Of a stretch of DNA of 64,000 bases, positions 24,331 to 60,420 are shown piece after piece. The stretch covers positions 1,860,001-1,924,000 of the forward strand of contig OZ176058.1 in NCBI GenBank assembly GCA_964247055.1. Direction: 5' to 3'. The position numbers and the translations under genes are program-made. The notes beneath the pieces are model-generated. The model made no database searches, was not told the DNA's origin, and worked only from the letters and a program-made list of their open reading frames with translations. The stretch's first letter is position 1. Each line of letters opens with the position of its first letter. This DNA comes from Paragordius varius (taxonomy: Eukaryota > Nematomorpha).

Positions 24331-25440
24331 AAAATTATCAAATTAATGAAAATTCCAAATTTTGTAAAATATATGGTGACAAAATCCTAATTTAAATTTT
24401 ATTTTTACGTTTGACAAAGATTACTTGTAGTAATCGAAATATTATATAATAAATTTATATAATTTTTGCTGAATTATTCCATATATAATAATAAAATTAC
24501 AATAATTTAATTCTTATTAAGTCTTTTGGCAACTAACTGAAAAAATTTGGGAATTAAGGTAGTTTTATATTTTTTTGTCATTTTTTAGAGTGCTATGTTT
24601 TAATACCCATATATTTTTGGATTTTTTGAGTTTAAATGTGTGCTCATACAACCATTTAAATTTGGACACTCTTGCGCTAGATTTGATATCAAAAAATATA
24701 TTTAAAAAAGCATTTTTTGTTCAAAAATCAATTGTTTGTTAAAGCATACGTCCTACAAATTATGCAGAATTACGGTATAAAACTTTAAGATATAAAAAAA
24801 GTTTCTATATTTTATGATACTGATCATTAGCCTCAAAATGATTGTCATTTTTGTATTATCTATCTCAAATACAAACAGTTTTTTTACCAAAATTCACCCA
24901 AATTAATAGATTTCTTTGAGTGAATTCCACCATGCCTCAACATCATATAAGGTGTGCTTGAACCAATACAAGCATTTAAATGTTTGTTATAAATTATTAT
25001 TTTGTCATAAACTTTTTTTGATATTGAAATATTGATTTATAAATAATTTTCAAGCAATATCTTTCGCTTTTTAATGAGACTTGACCATTATGAAAAATTA
25101 GAAGCTTTTATAGTACATTTAAAATTTATAATATTATAAAAATATACTATTTTTCATATGTATGGAATATTTTAAGAATATTTTTTGGAATAACATATTG
25201 AGCTTTAAACAAAGTATATTAATGAATATAAAGTTTACAAATATTGCCATTTTCTGATATGAATCAGACAACAAAAAAGTGGAAATTACATTCTAAAATT
25301 ACTCATAAGTGCCAACACCAAACGCTTTAAATTAATACTGATACACCTATCATAATATAAATATATATCATCAGGATTAATTGAACACTACATATTATGA
25401 TAGATAAATGAATTAAGATGATTGTGGTGAGTTTGTTTCG
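24331..25440. other. Intergenic sequence with no recognised content
   Basis: AT-rich DNA between the cyclase and GMDS genes. I see neither an exon nor any of the named repeat families. Confidence 0.5.
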
Positions 25441-25443
25441 TAC

Positions 25444-25524
25444 CTTACGAGAGATATAAGAATCTTCACTAATTTTGTTGAAATCCACCCATAATGATAA
25501 ATTCTCCGCATCTGCATAATTGTG
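25444..25524 (-). CDS. Candidate isolated exon, function unknown
   Basis: On the minus strand an open frame reads HNYADAENLSLWVDFNKI and SEDSYISRK. It is followed directly by a strong-looking donor (CGTAAG|GTACGA) and preceded by AG (GATAAAG|CAC; another AG is TATGCAG). The composition is protein-like and less AT-biased than its surroundings. No partner exon was found in the intergenic region, so it could be a lone exon of an unseen gene, a relic, or chance. Confidence 0.3.
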
Positions 25525-26121
25525 CTTTATCACAGAAAATCACTAATACATATAATAAATTATGTATTAAAAGAAAATATTTTTTATATTGGATGTGGCT
25601 CCAACTGTATCATAGTTTACTCTTAAGGAAAAAATGAAAGTATGGTCGATAATAAGTTAAAATATATATTTTTCTAAAATACTGAAATATATTAATATTG
25701 TATATTAATATTTTGGTAAACATAATTTTTCCATGGTGTTAATGGTAGAAATTTTTAAAAACAATTTTAAATATTTTAACCCTTTTCATATTTGATGGTG
25801 CCTAACATTTCTATAACATCAAATTCAATTGGAGATGTTAACAACACACATTAGACACCTTTAACTGAAGTAATAAAATTTGGAAGTCTTTTGCTAAATA
25901 ATGATTTAAGGTACTCGGTAAAACAAGAAATTGCTTAACATATTATATGTTTAAATTATTTTAAATAATTTAATTATAATATACAACCCTAATACCTAAA
26001 AAATACCACAATAAAAATTATTGCAATTGATAAATTTTATACAAACTTTTTGATAAAAATATATAAAATCTTTTAAATAATATGTAATTATGTGATTAGG
26101 CCCTAATGTTACTTTAACATT

Positions 26122-26693
26122 GGATACAACACATTCATTTTAGTCCTTCGATTCAAATTGGGGTAGTTAAATACCGCAGACCTGTTTAAAATTAAATTCT
26201 TTTAAAAATATGGAAGGAATCGAAACCATGGCAAAATCTTGCACTTATATAACATTAATATACCGAAAAATAAAAAAATTTTTATTCAAAAATACTTGAT
26301 ATTACTTAATTTGAACTAAAACCGAGAGGTAAAAATTTAGTCACCATGACATGCGTGCAATGGTAAAATTGAAAAATAATACAAATTAAACAGCTTTTTC
26401 TATTACTATGAATGTTGAATATAATTTAAATAAAATATTACCTTTAAATTTACCCGAAGACGATATTTTGCAAAATTTTGTAAAATAAAAATGGCGTCGA
26501 AGTAGTTTGACATGGAACTTTTTTTTCAAAACAAAATTTTATTTAGATATTTTGGCATATTTAGATAATTTTTATTAGGATAGAAGCATAAATTTAAATT
26601 GGGACCGTTTCCATCAGTAGTTTCATAAAAATCCTAAATCTAATTTAGTCTGGGGTATTTAGATACCCCAATTTGAATCGAAGTGTTAAAACA
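26122..26693 (+). mobile_element. MITE-E copy 1, upstream of GMDS
   Basis: Left end GGATACAACACATTCATTTT with CTTCGATTCAAATTGGGGTA; right end GGGGTATTTAGATACCCC followed by AATTTGAATCGAAG, the inverse. No transposase is encoded, and the element ends about 180 bp before the GMDS start codon. Confidence 0.8.
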
Positions 26694-26875
26694 TTAAACT
26701 ATAAAATATTTAAAAGGTAGTTGTAATATTTTATATTTGTCATATTGGAAACATACATACATTTTCACAACTTATTTTTTTAAACTGAATCGTGGTTTTT
26801 AAAGCAATTATATTTTTTACTTTTTAACCAAAATAGACACCAAAAATACAATAAATATCACCTAATATTATCTTA

Positions 26876-51292
<24,417 letters not shown>

Positions 51293-51305
51293 GTTTATAA
51301 TCGAT

Positions 51306-51311
51306 AATAAA
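51306..51311 (+). promoter_or_regulatory. Possible polyadenylation signal of GMDS
   Basis: AATAAA lies 14 bp after the TAA stop. Another lies at 51739-51744. Either could be used; the base composition makes chance hits likely. Confidence 0.35.
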
Positions 51312-52279
51312 AAAATATATTTTATGCACAAAATCACAGGAGAAGGGATCCCTAAAATCACCAAAATTATCTTTTTTTGTACATTTTTTTCAAAAAAATT
51401 TATATATAATTGTTTTGTCTAGCATTCCATATTTTAGCCTATTATTATATTACTCTGCATAATTTTTTACTTATTAACTTTAGATTCTACATATTTTAAT
51501 TATATTGTTACATGTGAATTTTAAAAATTTTCATATACTATATTTAATATATTTCTGTGATTGAGATTTATTTTTTGCAATGTTTCTTTATCAAATTAAA
51601 ACTTTTGTGGGCATCAAACATTATATATGATAATATATTATATAAATGTATATATTTTGGGTATGCATAATTTGGAAAACGGAATTTTTTGTGTGTTTAA
51701 ATTCAAGAAGTCCTACTCTTTTATTATTGTTATTGGCAAATAAAATATGAATAAAAAAAATAAAATGATTTATCAAATTTATATTTTTGTATCGCAAACT
51801 TTGTCCACATAATAATCAAAATGAAGCTCTTCAAAACATTCATATATCAACACAACACGAGATCTCTTATGGGATTATATTTCAACCTCGAAATCTCTAC
51901 AGGCCCATTCAATTTTTTCCTTTATTTGCACGAAACTAATTATTTGTCCTAATTTCTTTTCGTGATTATTTACTATATAGCTGTTCCAAAAAAAACACCA
52001 TTTAAAACTGTCTACTCTTTGCAACAAATTATTGTATACAATGTATGATCATTTATCCCCTATCAACATACAATTTACATGCACGTTCTGAATTATTAGT
52101 GAGAGTTCTCGATACAATAAATTTGATAAACTTTATTATTATTTAGATTTTAGCTAAAATATTATTTTTGATTTGATGTTATTTCTTTTATGAATGTTTG
52201 TTGAAAAAAACAGTATTAACTGAAAATTAATATAATATATGCGCTACTTTTGCGCGTTTCGATATGGAGCGATTTAATT
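51312..52279. other. Region between GMDS and the minus-strand gene
   Basis: Convergent 3' flanks. Sequence around 51780-52140 is somewhat less AT-biased (for example CTTATGGGATTATATTTCAA) but no useful open frame was seen; it may be 3' UTR of either gene. Confidence 0.5.
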
Positions 52280-52502
52280 TAAAGTCATGCATCCTTTATT
52301 TATTTATTTTCGTTAAATGGGTATAAATATTTGTTAAAGAATGGAAAAAACAAGAACTCTATGCTAATTCTTATACTTTTTTAATGAAAACGATATTGTT
52401 AATACCATATAGCTCTTGTTTTTTTCCATTCTTTACCAAATAAATATACCCATTTGACGGAAAAAAATAATTATTGATAAAATAAAGGATACATGACTGT
52501 AT
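52280..52502. mobile_element. MITE-B hairpin copy
   Basis: AAAGTCATGCATCCTTTATT at the left and AAAGGATACATGACTGTATA at the right, about 280 bp downstream of the minus-strand gene's stop. Confidence 0.8.
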
Positions 52503-52781
52503 AATATACTCGTAAGCCCCAAAAGCACAATGAATATCATATATTTTGTTGGAATTTATATGTAAGATTATTAAAAAAATGTTTAGTTTTGTTGGAGAAG
52601 CCTTGAGTTTAATTAAATGTCACAGTTTTTAATGACTTTCAACTCGCATATATAAACCAAATTATATACAAAAACGTATGTAACATAAATACATTTATTT
52701 GATTAAATTAACAACTGACTATGTATGAATGATAAATATATTTATATTAATTTAAATCAAATATAATTTTGGGGTTTTTGA

Positions 52782-55700
52782 TTAGGCAGATGGAATAAGA
52801 GATAAGGTAATCACTCTATCTCCAGTATCTTTGAACTAAAATATTAAATTTTTCATTAATGAGAGTCAAAAATTATATAGGATAACTTAGAAAAATACAA
52901 TTATATATTAATATGGTATCTATTGTAAGATGTGTAAAAATAATTGAAAGATATAGAGTTTAAAAATTCAAAGATAAATATATATTTTTTATAAGACAAA
53001 CATACTTTTTAAAAAAAATTTCTAAACATAAATTAAATTATACCTAACAGTCCATTATATATTTCAAATTCGTTATATTATGATTGTCTAAGCTCTAAGG
53101 GGCTGTTTTTTTAAATATTTGTCTTTAATTTTTATATAATATTTCATTTTTAACTCTTTAAATAAATATATTTTAAGATATGGTTAAAAAACTAATTTTT
53201 TTATGACATAATGTAATATTATCCATAAAACTTTTTTATCGCAAAATGGAAAAACAATTATCGTAAAAAAATATACAGACAAAATAAAAAGGATAAATAA
53301 ATATTTCATCGAAAAAAACCATAAAAGCTTGATTTTCCCTCTAAGCTATGTATAATTCCAAATTTTAATTATAAAAAATTGAGTCTTGTAATAAATTTAC
53401 ACCTCTATTTCCTATTTTGCTAAACAAAACGATAAAATATATTTATAAAATAATCAATATTTTAAAACATTTGATTACTAAAAAAATGCATAAAAATGTA
53501 AATTCAAAGCATTTTTTAATATTAATAAGCAAAACTTGATTTTTTGGGTATATTTGTAATTAATTATTATAATTTTTATATTGTTTTTTACAAAGATTAC
53601 CTTTGCAATGAGAGAAAATTTATAAATTTTTAATAAATCAAATATACCATTTCCCAGTCTAAATAAACGTTTTCCTAGTCAATCGAAACATTTTCCCAAT
53701 CAATCGAAACGTTTTCTCAGTCTATCGAAACGTTTTCCCAGTCAATCGAAACATTTTCCCAGTCAATCAAAACATTTTCCCAGTCAATAAAAACATTTTC
53801 CCAGTCAATAAAAACATTTTCCCAATCTATAAAAACGTTTTCCCAGTCAATAAAAACGGTTTTATTTTTTATGATAAAGTTACTTTTAACCATTATCAGC
53901 GTAATATTAGGATATTATTTTTTTATAAAAACACAATTATTGAATGACAATTTTTCAAATATATTCCAATGCACAATCATTAATGACTTATATTTTAAAA
54001 ATTAAATTTTTGGAATTTGAGATGTTTTAAAGATAATATTTTTTATTTTATTAATGGTTCGCATTAGTATTTGCCGAACGCTTCAAAACAGTTTTTAAAC
54101 ATGCCAAGTTTTTCCATAAAAATACTGTCGGAAAAAATATCTAAACAAAATATTTTTCGATAAAAATGTTTTTAATTTAAAAATATTTAATAAAAAGATA
54201 TTTGACTAAAACAGGAGTGTCTAACCAAATGGCTTTGCGGGTCGCATTACTCAAAAAGCACGGCGTTCCGCATTCGATATATTTTAATAAATAATTTGAT
54301 TAGACATAAGACTGTAAAATACATAATAATAACATTTTTTTAATTTTTTACCAATTTCTCATTCAGAATAATATTTTTTAAGTTAGCCGCAAATAATGCG
54401 AACTATCAATAAAATAAAAAATATTATTAAAAATATCTCAAATTCCAAAAATATAATTTTAAACAATAGTCATTAATGATTGTGCAGTGGAATTATTTGA
54501 AAAATTGTCATTCAATAATTGTGTTTTTATAAAAAAATAATATCCTAATATTACGCTGATAATGGTTAAAAGTAAATTTATCATAAAAAATAAAACCGTT
54601 TTTATTGACTGGGAAAACGTTTTTATTGATTGGGAAAATGTTTTTATTGACTGGGAAAATGTTTCGATTGACTGGGAAAACGTTTCGATAGACTGGGAAA
54701 ACGTTTCGAATGACTGGGAAAACGTTTCGATTGATTGGGAAAATGTTTCGATTGACTGGGAAAACGTTTTAGACTGGGAAATGGTATATTACTATATTTT
54801 AAATAATTTTAATAAATATGGTACTTCAATCTTTAAGGGGTTCGCCGGAGTCACGGTTGCTTTCAAGTCAAATTGATCGGTTGATTCTTATAAATTTGAA
54901 TACACAGTAAAATATAAATCATACAAAAAAAAGACATTTATTTCAAAAGAAACTATTTTCCTAAACATTAATTTTTTATCTATATGATTGTAAAATTTGC
55001 AATTAATTTATATCTCTATTTCACACTTTCATTAACAATCTTATAACTAAAATAATAAATTCAAAAAAGTACTTAAGAGCTGTCTTATAAATAAAAAATT
55101 TTTTTGAATTTATTATCTACGTTTTTTATCAGTGTATAACTATCAATGTTTTTCCTTTAATCAATTTTTTGTAAATAATAATAAGTAAAGATGTGAAACC
55201 AAAAATTTACTAATGTTAACTCAAAAGTGCCTACCTTTTGCAAATGTGATTGGGGCAACCAATGGTGGTGGGTTCTCATTAACTTTCCAAACAAACTTAT
55301 TTGCTCCGCTAGAAAAAGCTATAAGTACATAAGTAGAATATATAATAAATTTTTTTAGATATAATGGAACTGGAATAGTTTTAGGTTTTAATTTTCATTT
55401 CACAAAATATTTTATATTCATAAAGGATACAAAATTAATTCTTTCTGTTATGCACTTATTTATAAAATGAGTATTTATCTGAGCTGATAAAAATGTTCAG
55501 CATTATCCATCTTAAAGCGTTTTTATACAGTTTCCATCATGCTTTAAAATAGTTGCAGGCTTCAACAAAATTTCGTTAAAATTAATTAAATAATACATTC
55601 GGAATAAACTTATTTGATGTCAATATTTATCATATATCAAATATCTATTGTACAATTGCATTTTTACGTTATGTTAAGAGAAGTAGATCATTAGAGCAGG

Positions 55701-57004
55701 GCAAATTTTTAGACTTTTGGATATCATAGTTCTAATAATTAACATTTTATAAATGTGTTTTGCTTTATATATGGAGTTGGTGATATATGTAATAATTATT
55801 ATTCATATGAAGCATTTGGCTTTCACAAAAAAAATTCTATAGAGCAGTTGTCACAAAAGGGCATATAACTAACTCTTTAAACCACCTATGTATCTAATAA
55901 AAGGCAAATATGTAACTATACTGTGCATATACCCTTTTAACCTCCTAAACTAAAGCCCATTCTATAAATACTGTGCTAACTACTGTAATATTCAGCATTT
56001 TTAAAACAGTAAAAGTTTAAATATTTAAGTTTTAAAGATAAACTTGCACTGCCAGCATATATACGAATTCTCATTGTTAAAAGACAGTTTGTTCGCCAGG
56101 CTGTGATTGTAGCGCTTCCGCCATTCATAAAGGAGTAACTATTAGCCCCTTTCATCTCCCTACCATTGAATTTGCATGTTCCTTCATATAAAACGTTTAC
56201 ACTAATAACAGACTACAATTAAGCCTGAACCTCAAGCTCATATCATCATCATGATGGATAAAATAAAATAAAAGATAAAAGTACAGTAAAAATTAAAATA
56301 CTACAGACACCACAAACGCAAAAAAAATCATAAAACATTTTTTATACATAAAGATAACCATATGTTACCTTGAGCTGTTTAAACATAAATCATCGTGTTG
56401 AATCAAAGTATGTAGAGATGTAAATTGGTAATAATCTTATGTATAACTCATTTTAAAGCACATTTTTCATCACACTTTAAATATTAAAATTATTCCATTT
56501 ATGTATTTTATATTTGAAAAAATAAACATTTATAAATTTATATTTGATCTGCTATTGCCTAATATGGAGTTTATTTTTAAATTCATATATAAAAAATCAT
56601 CCATTCTATATGCAAAAAATTAATATTTGATGTTATCTTAACTAAATATATTAATTAGAGTCATGTATCCTTTATTAAAATTTATTTTTTTGCATTAAAT
56701 GGGTATAAATATTTGGCAAAGAATGGAAAAAACAAGAGCTCTATGATAATTCAATTTTTTTGATGAATATGATATTGTTAATACCATAGAGCTCTCGTTT
56801 TTACCACTCTTTATACCCATTTAACTTAAAAAATTAATTTTTGGTATAAAGGATACATGACTGTAATTGGTTTCGTAATTCGGTGTTAAAATCTTAACCA
56901 TAAATAACTTTAAAACCTTCAATAGTAGATAAAAAGCTGAGTGTTCCAATCAATGCTAAGATCATAATTGCCATCATTTTTATACAAGTTGTTTGATTTG
57001 CCAT
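52782..57004 (-). CDS. Predicted small secreted protein, family not recognised
   Basis: Five minus-strand exons join in phase: 57004-56909, 56212-56050, 55318-55235, 54886-54825, 52835-52782 (TAA), giving about 152 residues. Exon 1 (start context AAAAATGG) encodes a signal peptide: MANQTTCIKM, then the hydrophobic core MAIMILALIGTLSFLST. The mature part includes SVISVNVLYEGTCKFN, SYSFMNGGSATITAWRTNC, NKFVWKVNENPPPLVAP, STDQFDLKATVTPANPLKIE and FKDTGDRVITLSLIPSA. It is beta-strand-like, with two Cys after the signal that could pair. Exons 4 and 5 fit cleanly. Less sure: the exon 1 donor (AAA|GTTATT), the exon 2 donor (GGCA|GTGCAA or 6 bases on), and the exon 3 acceptor, since a better pyrimidine tract ends at 55309 but breaks the phase. 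Neighbour genes give no hint of function. Confidence 0.6.
53644..54788. mobile_element. FB3 foldback with arms of about 400 bp
   Basis: The left arm opens TATACCATTTCCCAGTCTAA and has about nine to ten 21-bp units (CAGTCAATCGAAACATTTTC and variants). The right arm mirrors it and ends CTGGGAAATGGTATA. Unlike FB2 the pairing continues inward (ATAATATTAGGATATTATTT against AATAATATCCTAATATTACG) to about 54075 and 54375. The loop holds a hAT-like end (54213 on). It lies in intron 4 of the minus-strand gene, 37 bp from exon 4. Confidence 0.85.
54213..54275. repeat. hAT-like terminus in the FB3 loop
   Basis: ACAGGAGTGTCTAACCAAAT then GGCTTTGCGGGTCGCATTAC resembles the CAGGGGTGTCCAAACC type of hAT end. 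No transposase was found. Confidence 0.4.
54903..55135. mobile_element. Diverged MITE-A
   Basis: ACACAGTAAAATATAAATCA at the left; ACGTTTTTTATCAGTGTATA at the right. It lies in intron 3 of the minus-strand gene. Confidence 0.45.
56283..56460. mobile_element. MITE-A left part
   Basis: TACAGTAAAAATTAAAATAC followed by AAAGATAACCATATG; the right half is not recognisable. It lies in intron 1 of the minus-strand gene. Confidence 0.5.
56657..56865. mobile_element. MITE-B hairpin copy
   Basis: GAGTCATGTATCCTTTATTA at the left and AAAGGATACATGACTGTA at the right; 44 bp from exon 1 of the minus-strand gene. Confidence 0.8.
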
Positions 57005-57065
57005 TTTTTGTATTCTAAATTTTGCATACAAATATGTAGGTAATTATGAGATCTCATTCATCAAA

Positions 57066-57160
57066 TACAGTGAAAATTAAAATTATACGAACATAACGTT
57101 AAACTTGAAATTTTTACAAGAACCACATCAAACTTTGATTTTTCTAGGATACGATTTAAA
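57066..57160. mobile_element. MITE-A left-end fragment
   Basis: TACAGTGAAAATTAAAATTA followed by CGAACATAACG, then the similarity fades. It lies 62 bp upstream of the predicted ATG of the minus-strand gene, so it may overlap its promoter. Confidence 0.5.
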
Positions 57161-57254
57161 ATAAAATTGAATGCATTACCACTTCGATTCACATTAAAGT
57201 ATATAAATATCCCAACAATATTTAAGTTGATATATTTAAACTTTGAACAAGCAA

Positions 57255-57715
57255 ATTTGAATCTATGCTTCTATCCTCTAATAAAAATATATAAATATGT
57301 CATAATATCTAATATTAAGTTTTGAAAATAAGTTCCATATAAAACTATTTCGACGCCACTTTTATTTTACAATATTTTTGCAAAATATCGTGTTTATTTG
57401 ATTTTAAGCGTAAAATTAAATTTCTTTTTTATAAAAATCCCATTTAACACTGATATCAAAAAAAGTGGTATATTTTGCATTATTTCTATATTTTATGGAC
57501 AAATTTTATATTCACTTAAATTTTACCTTTGGGTTTTATCTCTGAATAAGTATGATCAATTATTTTCGATGAATAAATAATTTTCGATTTTTTAATGTTA
57601 TATAAGTTCAAAACTTCTGCCATGGTGTCAATTTATTCCATTATAACTAATTTTTAACAAGCCTGGGGTATTTAACTACCCCAATTTTAATAGGACTGAA
57701 ATGAATGTATTGTCA
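57255..57715 (-). mobile_element. MITE-E copy 3, truncated, inverted
   Basis: Reading the minus strand: TACATTCATTTCAGTCCTAT, AAAATTGGGGTAGTTAAATA and CCCCAGGC open the element, and it runs to TATATTTTTATTAGAGGATA. The far terminal repeat is missing. Confidence 0.7.
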
Positions 57716-57769
57716 ACTGTTAAGACCTACATCTCTATTACCTATTATTAACTATAACTGATAATTTAA

Positions 57770-57862
57770 AAAAATAAGGTTCAAAAAAGATGGTTGTCTT
57801 TTAGAAAGAATAATTGTATTTTAGTGTTTACGAGGCCCTAATTTCAATTTTATTTTAAATAA
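57770..57862. mobile_element. MITE-A right-end fragment
   Basis: AAAAAGATGGTTGTCTTTTA followed by CTAATTTCAATTTTA; the left half is absent. Confidence 0.5.
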
Positions 57863-57876
57863 ACTTAAGTTTTTGA

Positions 57877-58128
57877 TTATACAATTTAAATTCACCCTTG
57901 TAAAAATCAAATTAACCCTATATATTATGTATTTTCAATCTTAAATAACTTATCATTATAATGAAATATATTTGACATATTAGTTTTAAATAAAATTTTA
58001 TATTCTAAAAAATTAAATAATAAAGGTAATTTTTAATCTTAAATAACACATTTCAAGGGTTAATTTGTATGGTTCAAGGTTGAATATGAATTGTTTAAGG
58101 GTAAATTTGAACTCTAAATGGTATATAT
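57877..58128. mobile_element. FB1 foldback copy
   Basis: TATACAATTTAAATTCACCC at the left; GAATTGTTTAAGGGTAAATT and CTCTAAATGGTATA at the right. Confidence 0.75.
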
Positions 58129-58526
58129 GCTTATATGAATAAACTGTACTCTCCAAATTAAAATAGTATAATTTATATACCTAGAGATATGTGAATAAAT
58201 AGATGATGAAAAATATGTGTAACAAATATAATGAAATTTTTTTAAGTGTGGCAATTTGTAACTTTTACAGTTAATATATAATATAGATTTTAGGCTAGTC
58301 ATGCTTTTCTTCAAACTTAATTTAGTTCCAAAAATTAGCTAATTTTCTGAAAATTAAAAACATTTCTAAAAAATTTAGCCTACGAATTGTGCGAAAAAAA
58401 CGTTGATTCATGAAAATGTTCAGTATTGTGTAAACAAATGTATAGAAAGATATTATTTCATTACAAAGCAAAATAAACAAAAAATTTTATCGAAAAAGGG
58501 TTTACTAAATAGTTTATTTTAACACC

Positions 58527-59058
58527 TGGATACAATACAGTATTTTAGTCCTTCTATTCGAATTGGGGTAGTTAAATACCCCAGGCCTATTTAAAATTAA
58601 ATTCTTTAAAAAAATGGAAGGAATCAAAACCATGAAAAATTTTGCACTTATATAATATTATTAAACCCAAATATATAAAAAAATATTCAAAAATATTTGA
58701 TATTACTTATTTTAAACTAAAACCCAAAGGTGAAAATTTAGTCAACGTGACATGTGTCCAATGATAAATTTAAAAATAATACAAAATAAACCGCTTTTTC
58801 TATTTCCATCAATGTTAGATGTAATTTATATAAAAAATTACATCTATCATTATCCTTAATGAATGTAGACGATATTTTGCAAAAATATTGTAAAATAAAA
58901 ATGGCGTCGAAGTAGTTTGACGAATTTTTTTTCAAAACAAAATTTTATTTAGATATTTGGCATATATATATGATTTTTATTAGGATAGAGGCATATATTG
59001 GGATCGTTATCTTCCGTAGTTTTTTAAAAATCCTAACTGAAATTCAGTCTGGGGTATT
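58527..59058 (+). mobile_element. MITE-E copy 4, right end replaced
   Basis: GGATACAATACAGTATTTTA and GAATTGGGGTAGTTAAATAC at the left. At the right, TCTGGGGTATTTAG stops abruptly and the dispersed repeat of 59060 begins. The expected inverted end is lost. Confidence 0.75.
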
Positions 59059-59059
59059 T

Positions 59060-59290
59060 AGCTGGGGGCCTAATTCAAAAAAGGCGAAGCTATTGTCGGG
59101 GCCTTCATTAATGATTATATTTTTTGACATTTGGATTTGAATGGCTCTACCTGTTTTCCGAAACGGATTACAAAGCCAGCATTTTCCATTTTTATAAATA
59201 ATTATAATGATCGGAAAAGAAATGCTGGTATAAACAGTCTTTCCGAACCAGAATATTTTATCATATACTACGATAATTGGGAACAATATT
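59060..59290 (-). repeat. Dispersed repeat, copy 2, with a short minus-strand frame
   Basis: This matches 8012-8160 in order and orientation. On the minus strand it reads GKCWLCNPFRKTG, then IQIQMSKNIIINEG, then DNSFAFFELG; the other copy does not keep this frame. It is probably a transposon fragment; whether the frame ever coded is open. Confidence 0.5.
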
Positions 59291-59337
59291 TTTAAAATTT
59301 AAAAAACATTTTTTGTAAAATTGTATTTTTATCACTT

Positions 59338-59402
59338 GCGACCCCATAATTTTGATACGCGAAACCAAATGGGGTCGCGACCCATAGTTTAAAAAGCCCT
59401 GA
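59338..59402 (-). repeat. hAT-like terminus
   Basis: On the minus strand it begins CAGGGCTTTTTAAACTATGG then GTCGCGACCCCATTTGG. This CAGGG...GGGTCGCGACCCC pattern is typical of hAT transposon ends. No hAT coding sequence is visible nearby. Confidence 0.55.
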
Positions 59403-59403
59403 T

Positions 59404-59475
59404 ATACTATATAATATTGTGATTGGTTAAAAAACTATGGTTGTTTTTTTTTTAAAAAATATATTTGCTTTTAGT

Positions 59476-59506
<31 letters not shown>

Positions 59507-59527
59507 ATAATTTCAATTATTATTGTA
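59404..59527. mobile_element. MITE-A right half with a TA expansion
   Basis: AAAAACTATGGTTGTTTTTT leads into a TA run (59474-59500) and ends ATAATTTCAATTATTATTGTA less its first base. The microsatellite replaced the TTTTTACGTTTTGTCC block. Confidence 0.55.
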
Positions 59528-59989
59528 TGCGTAACTTTTCATTACCTTTTGGAATAAATACCCCTAAACTCTAGTCAATTAGAAATAGTATGGATATTAA
59601 AAATAATAATATTTAAAGCTGTTTTGTATCCTACGTTTTTATCTTTACGAAAGCGTGAAAATTTAAGTTATCTAATCTTCAAATAATTGGATAATTTAAT
59701 AAAAAATAAATAATGTTTTATTTTGTTACCAAATTAAAGAGATCTGAATAATAAAATGTTTAGAAAACTAATTGAACTGCAAATTAAACTCACCTTGCCT
59801 AATAAAATATGACAATTAAAATCCAATAAAGAACTGGAAACAACCCCAAAAAATTCATGCACATAGTTAGTTACCTCTTCCCAAATTTCGAATTTTTAAA
59901 CTGATGTTTAACTAAATAAAATATATGATATAAAGGTATAGGTATAAATGAGTTTTGGAGAAATATATAACTCGGTCTTATATACTTTT

Positions 59990-60420
59990 GAGTTATCCCC
60001 CTCATGTGTGTCCTTAATACATGGTTTATGTGTGATAATCTCGTTAAATTGTGATGTTTGCTTAAGTATATATATATATATATATATAAAAATAGATATT
60101 GGGTATTTTTTTATTTTTAAATTAAGGGGTGGTCTTGTCAAGGTTTGTAAGTCAAATCAATAACTATGTAAGTATATAAGTTAGTAGGCTTATGCATTGC
60201 ATGAGAAATAAAACATTTGAGTAAATATAAATCTAAAAATATACACACATATTTATAAAGTAAGAAAGATAAAAATCAAAATAGTTATTGTAAATCATTT
60301 AGTATATTTAATAAATCATGGGGCTTAAAATAAAGGGTGTCCAACATTCGGCCTACAAAAAATATTTAACAGCCCATGAAAAGGAAAAGAAACGAAAAAT
60401 ATGCAATATTTGATCATTTA
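59990..60420. repeat. Direct duplicated block, left copy
   Basis: It shares with 61585-62005, in the same order: ATGGTTTATGTGTGATAATC, AAAAATAGATATTGGGTA, AAATCAATAACT, AGTAGGCTTATGCATTG, AATAGTTATTGTAAATCATT, AATCATGGGGCTTA and GGAAAAGAAACGAA. A short minus-strand frame (QFNEIITHKPCIKD) lies in the left part but is not supported in the other copy. Confidence 0.7.

Noticed and set aside
54562-54876. Open frame with repeated IDWENVS units as a gene
   Set aside because: It is the right arm of FB3 read in one frame; 21-bp units keep any stop-free frame open.
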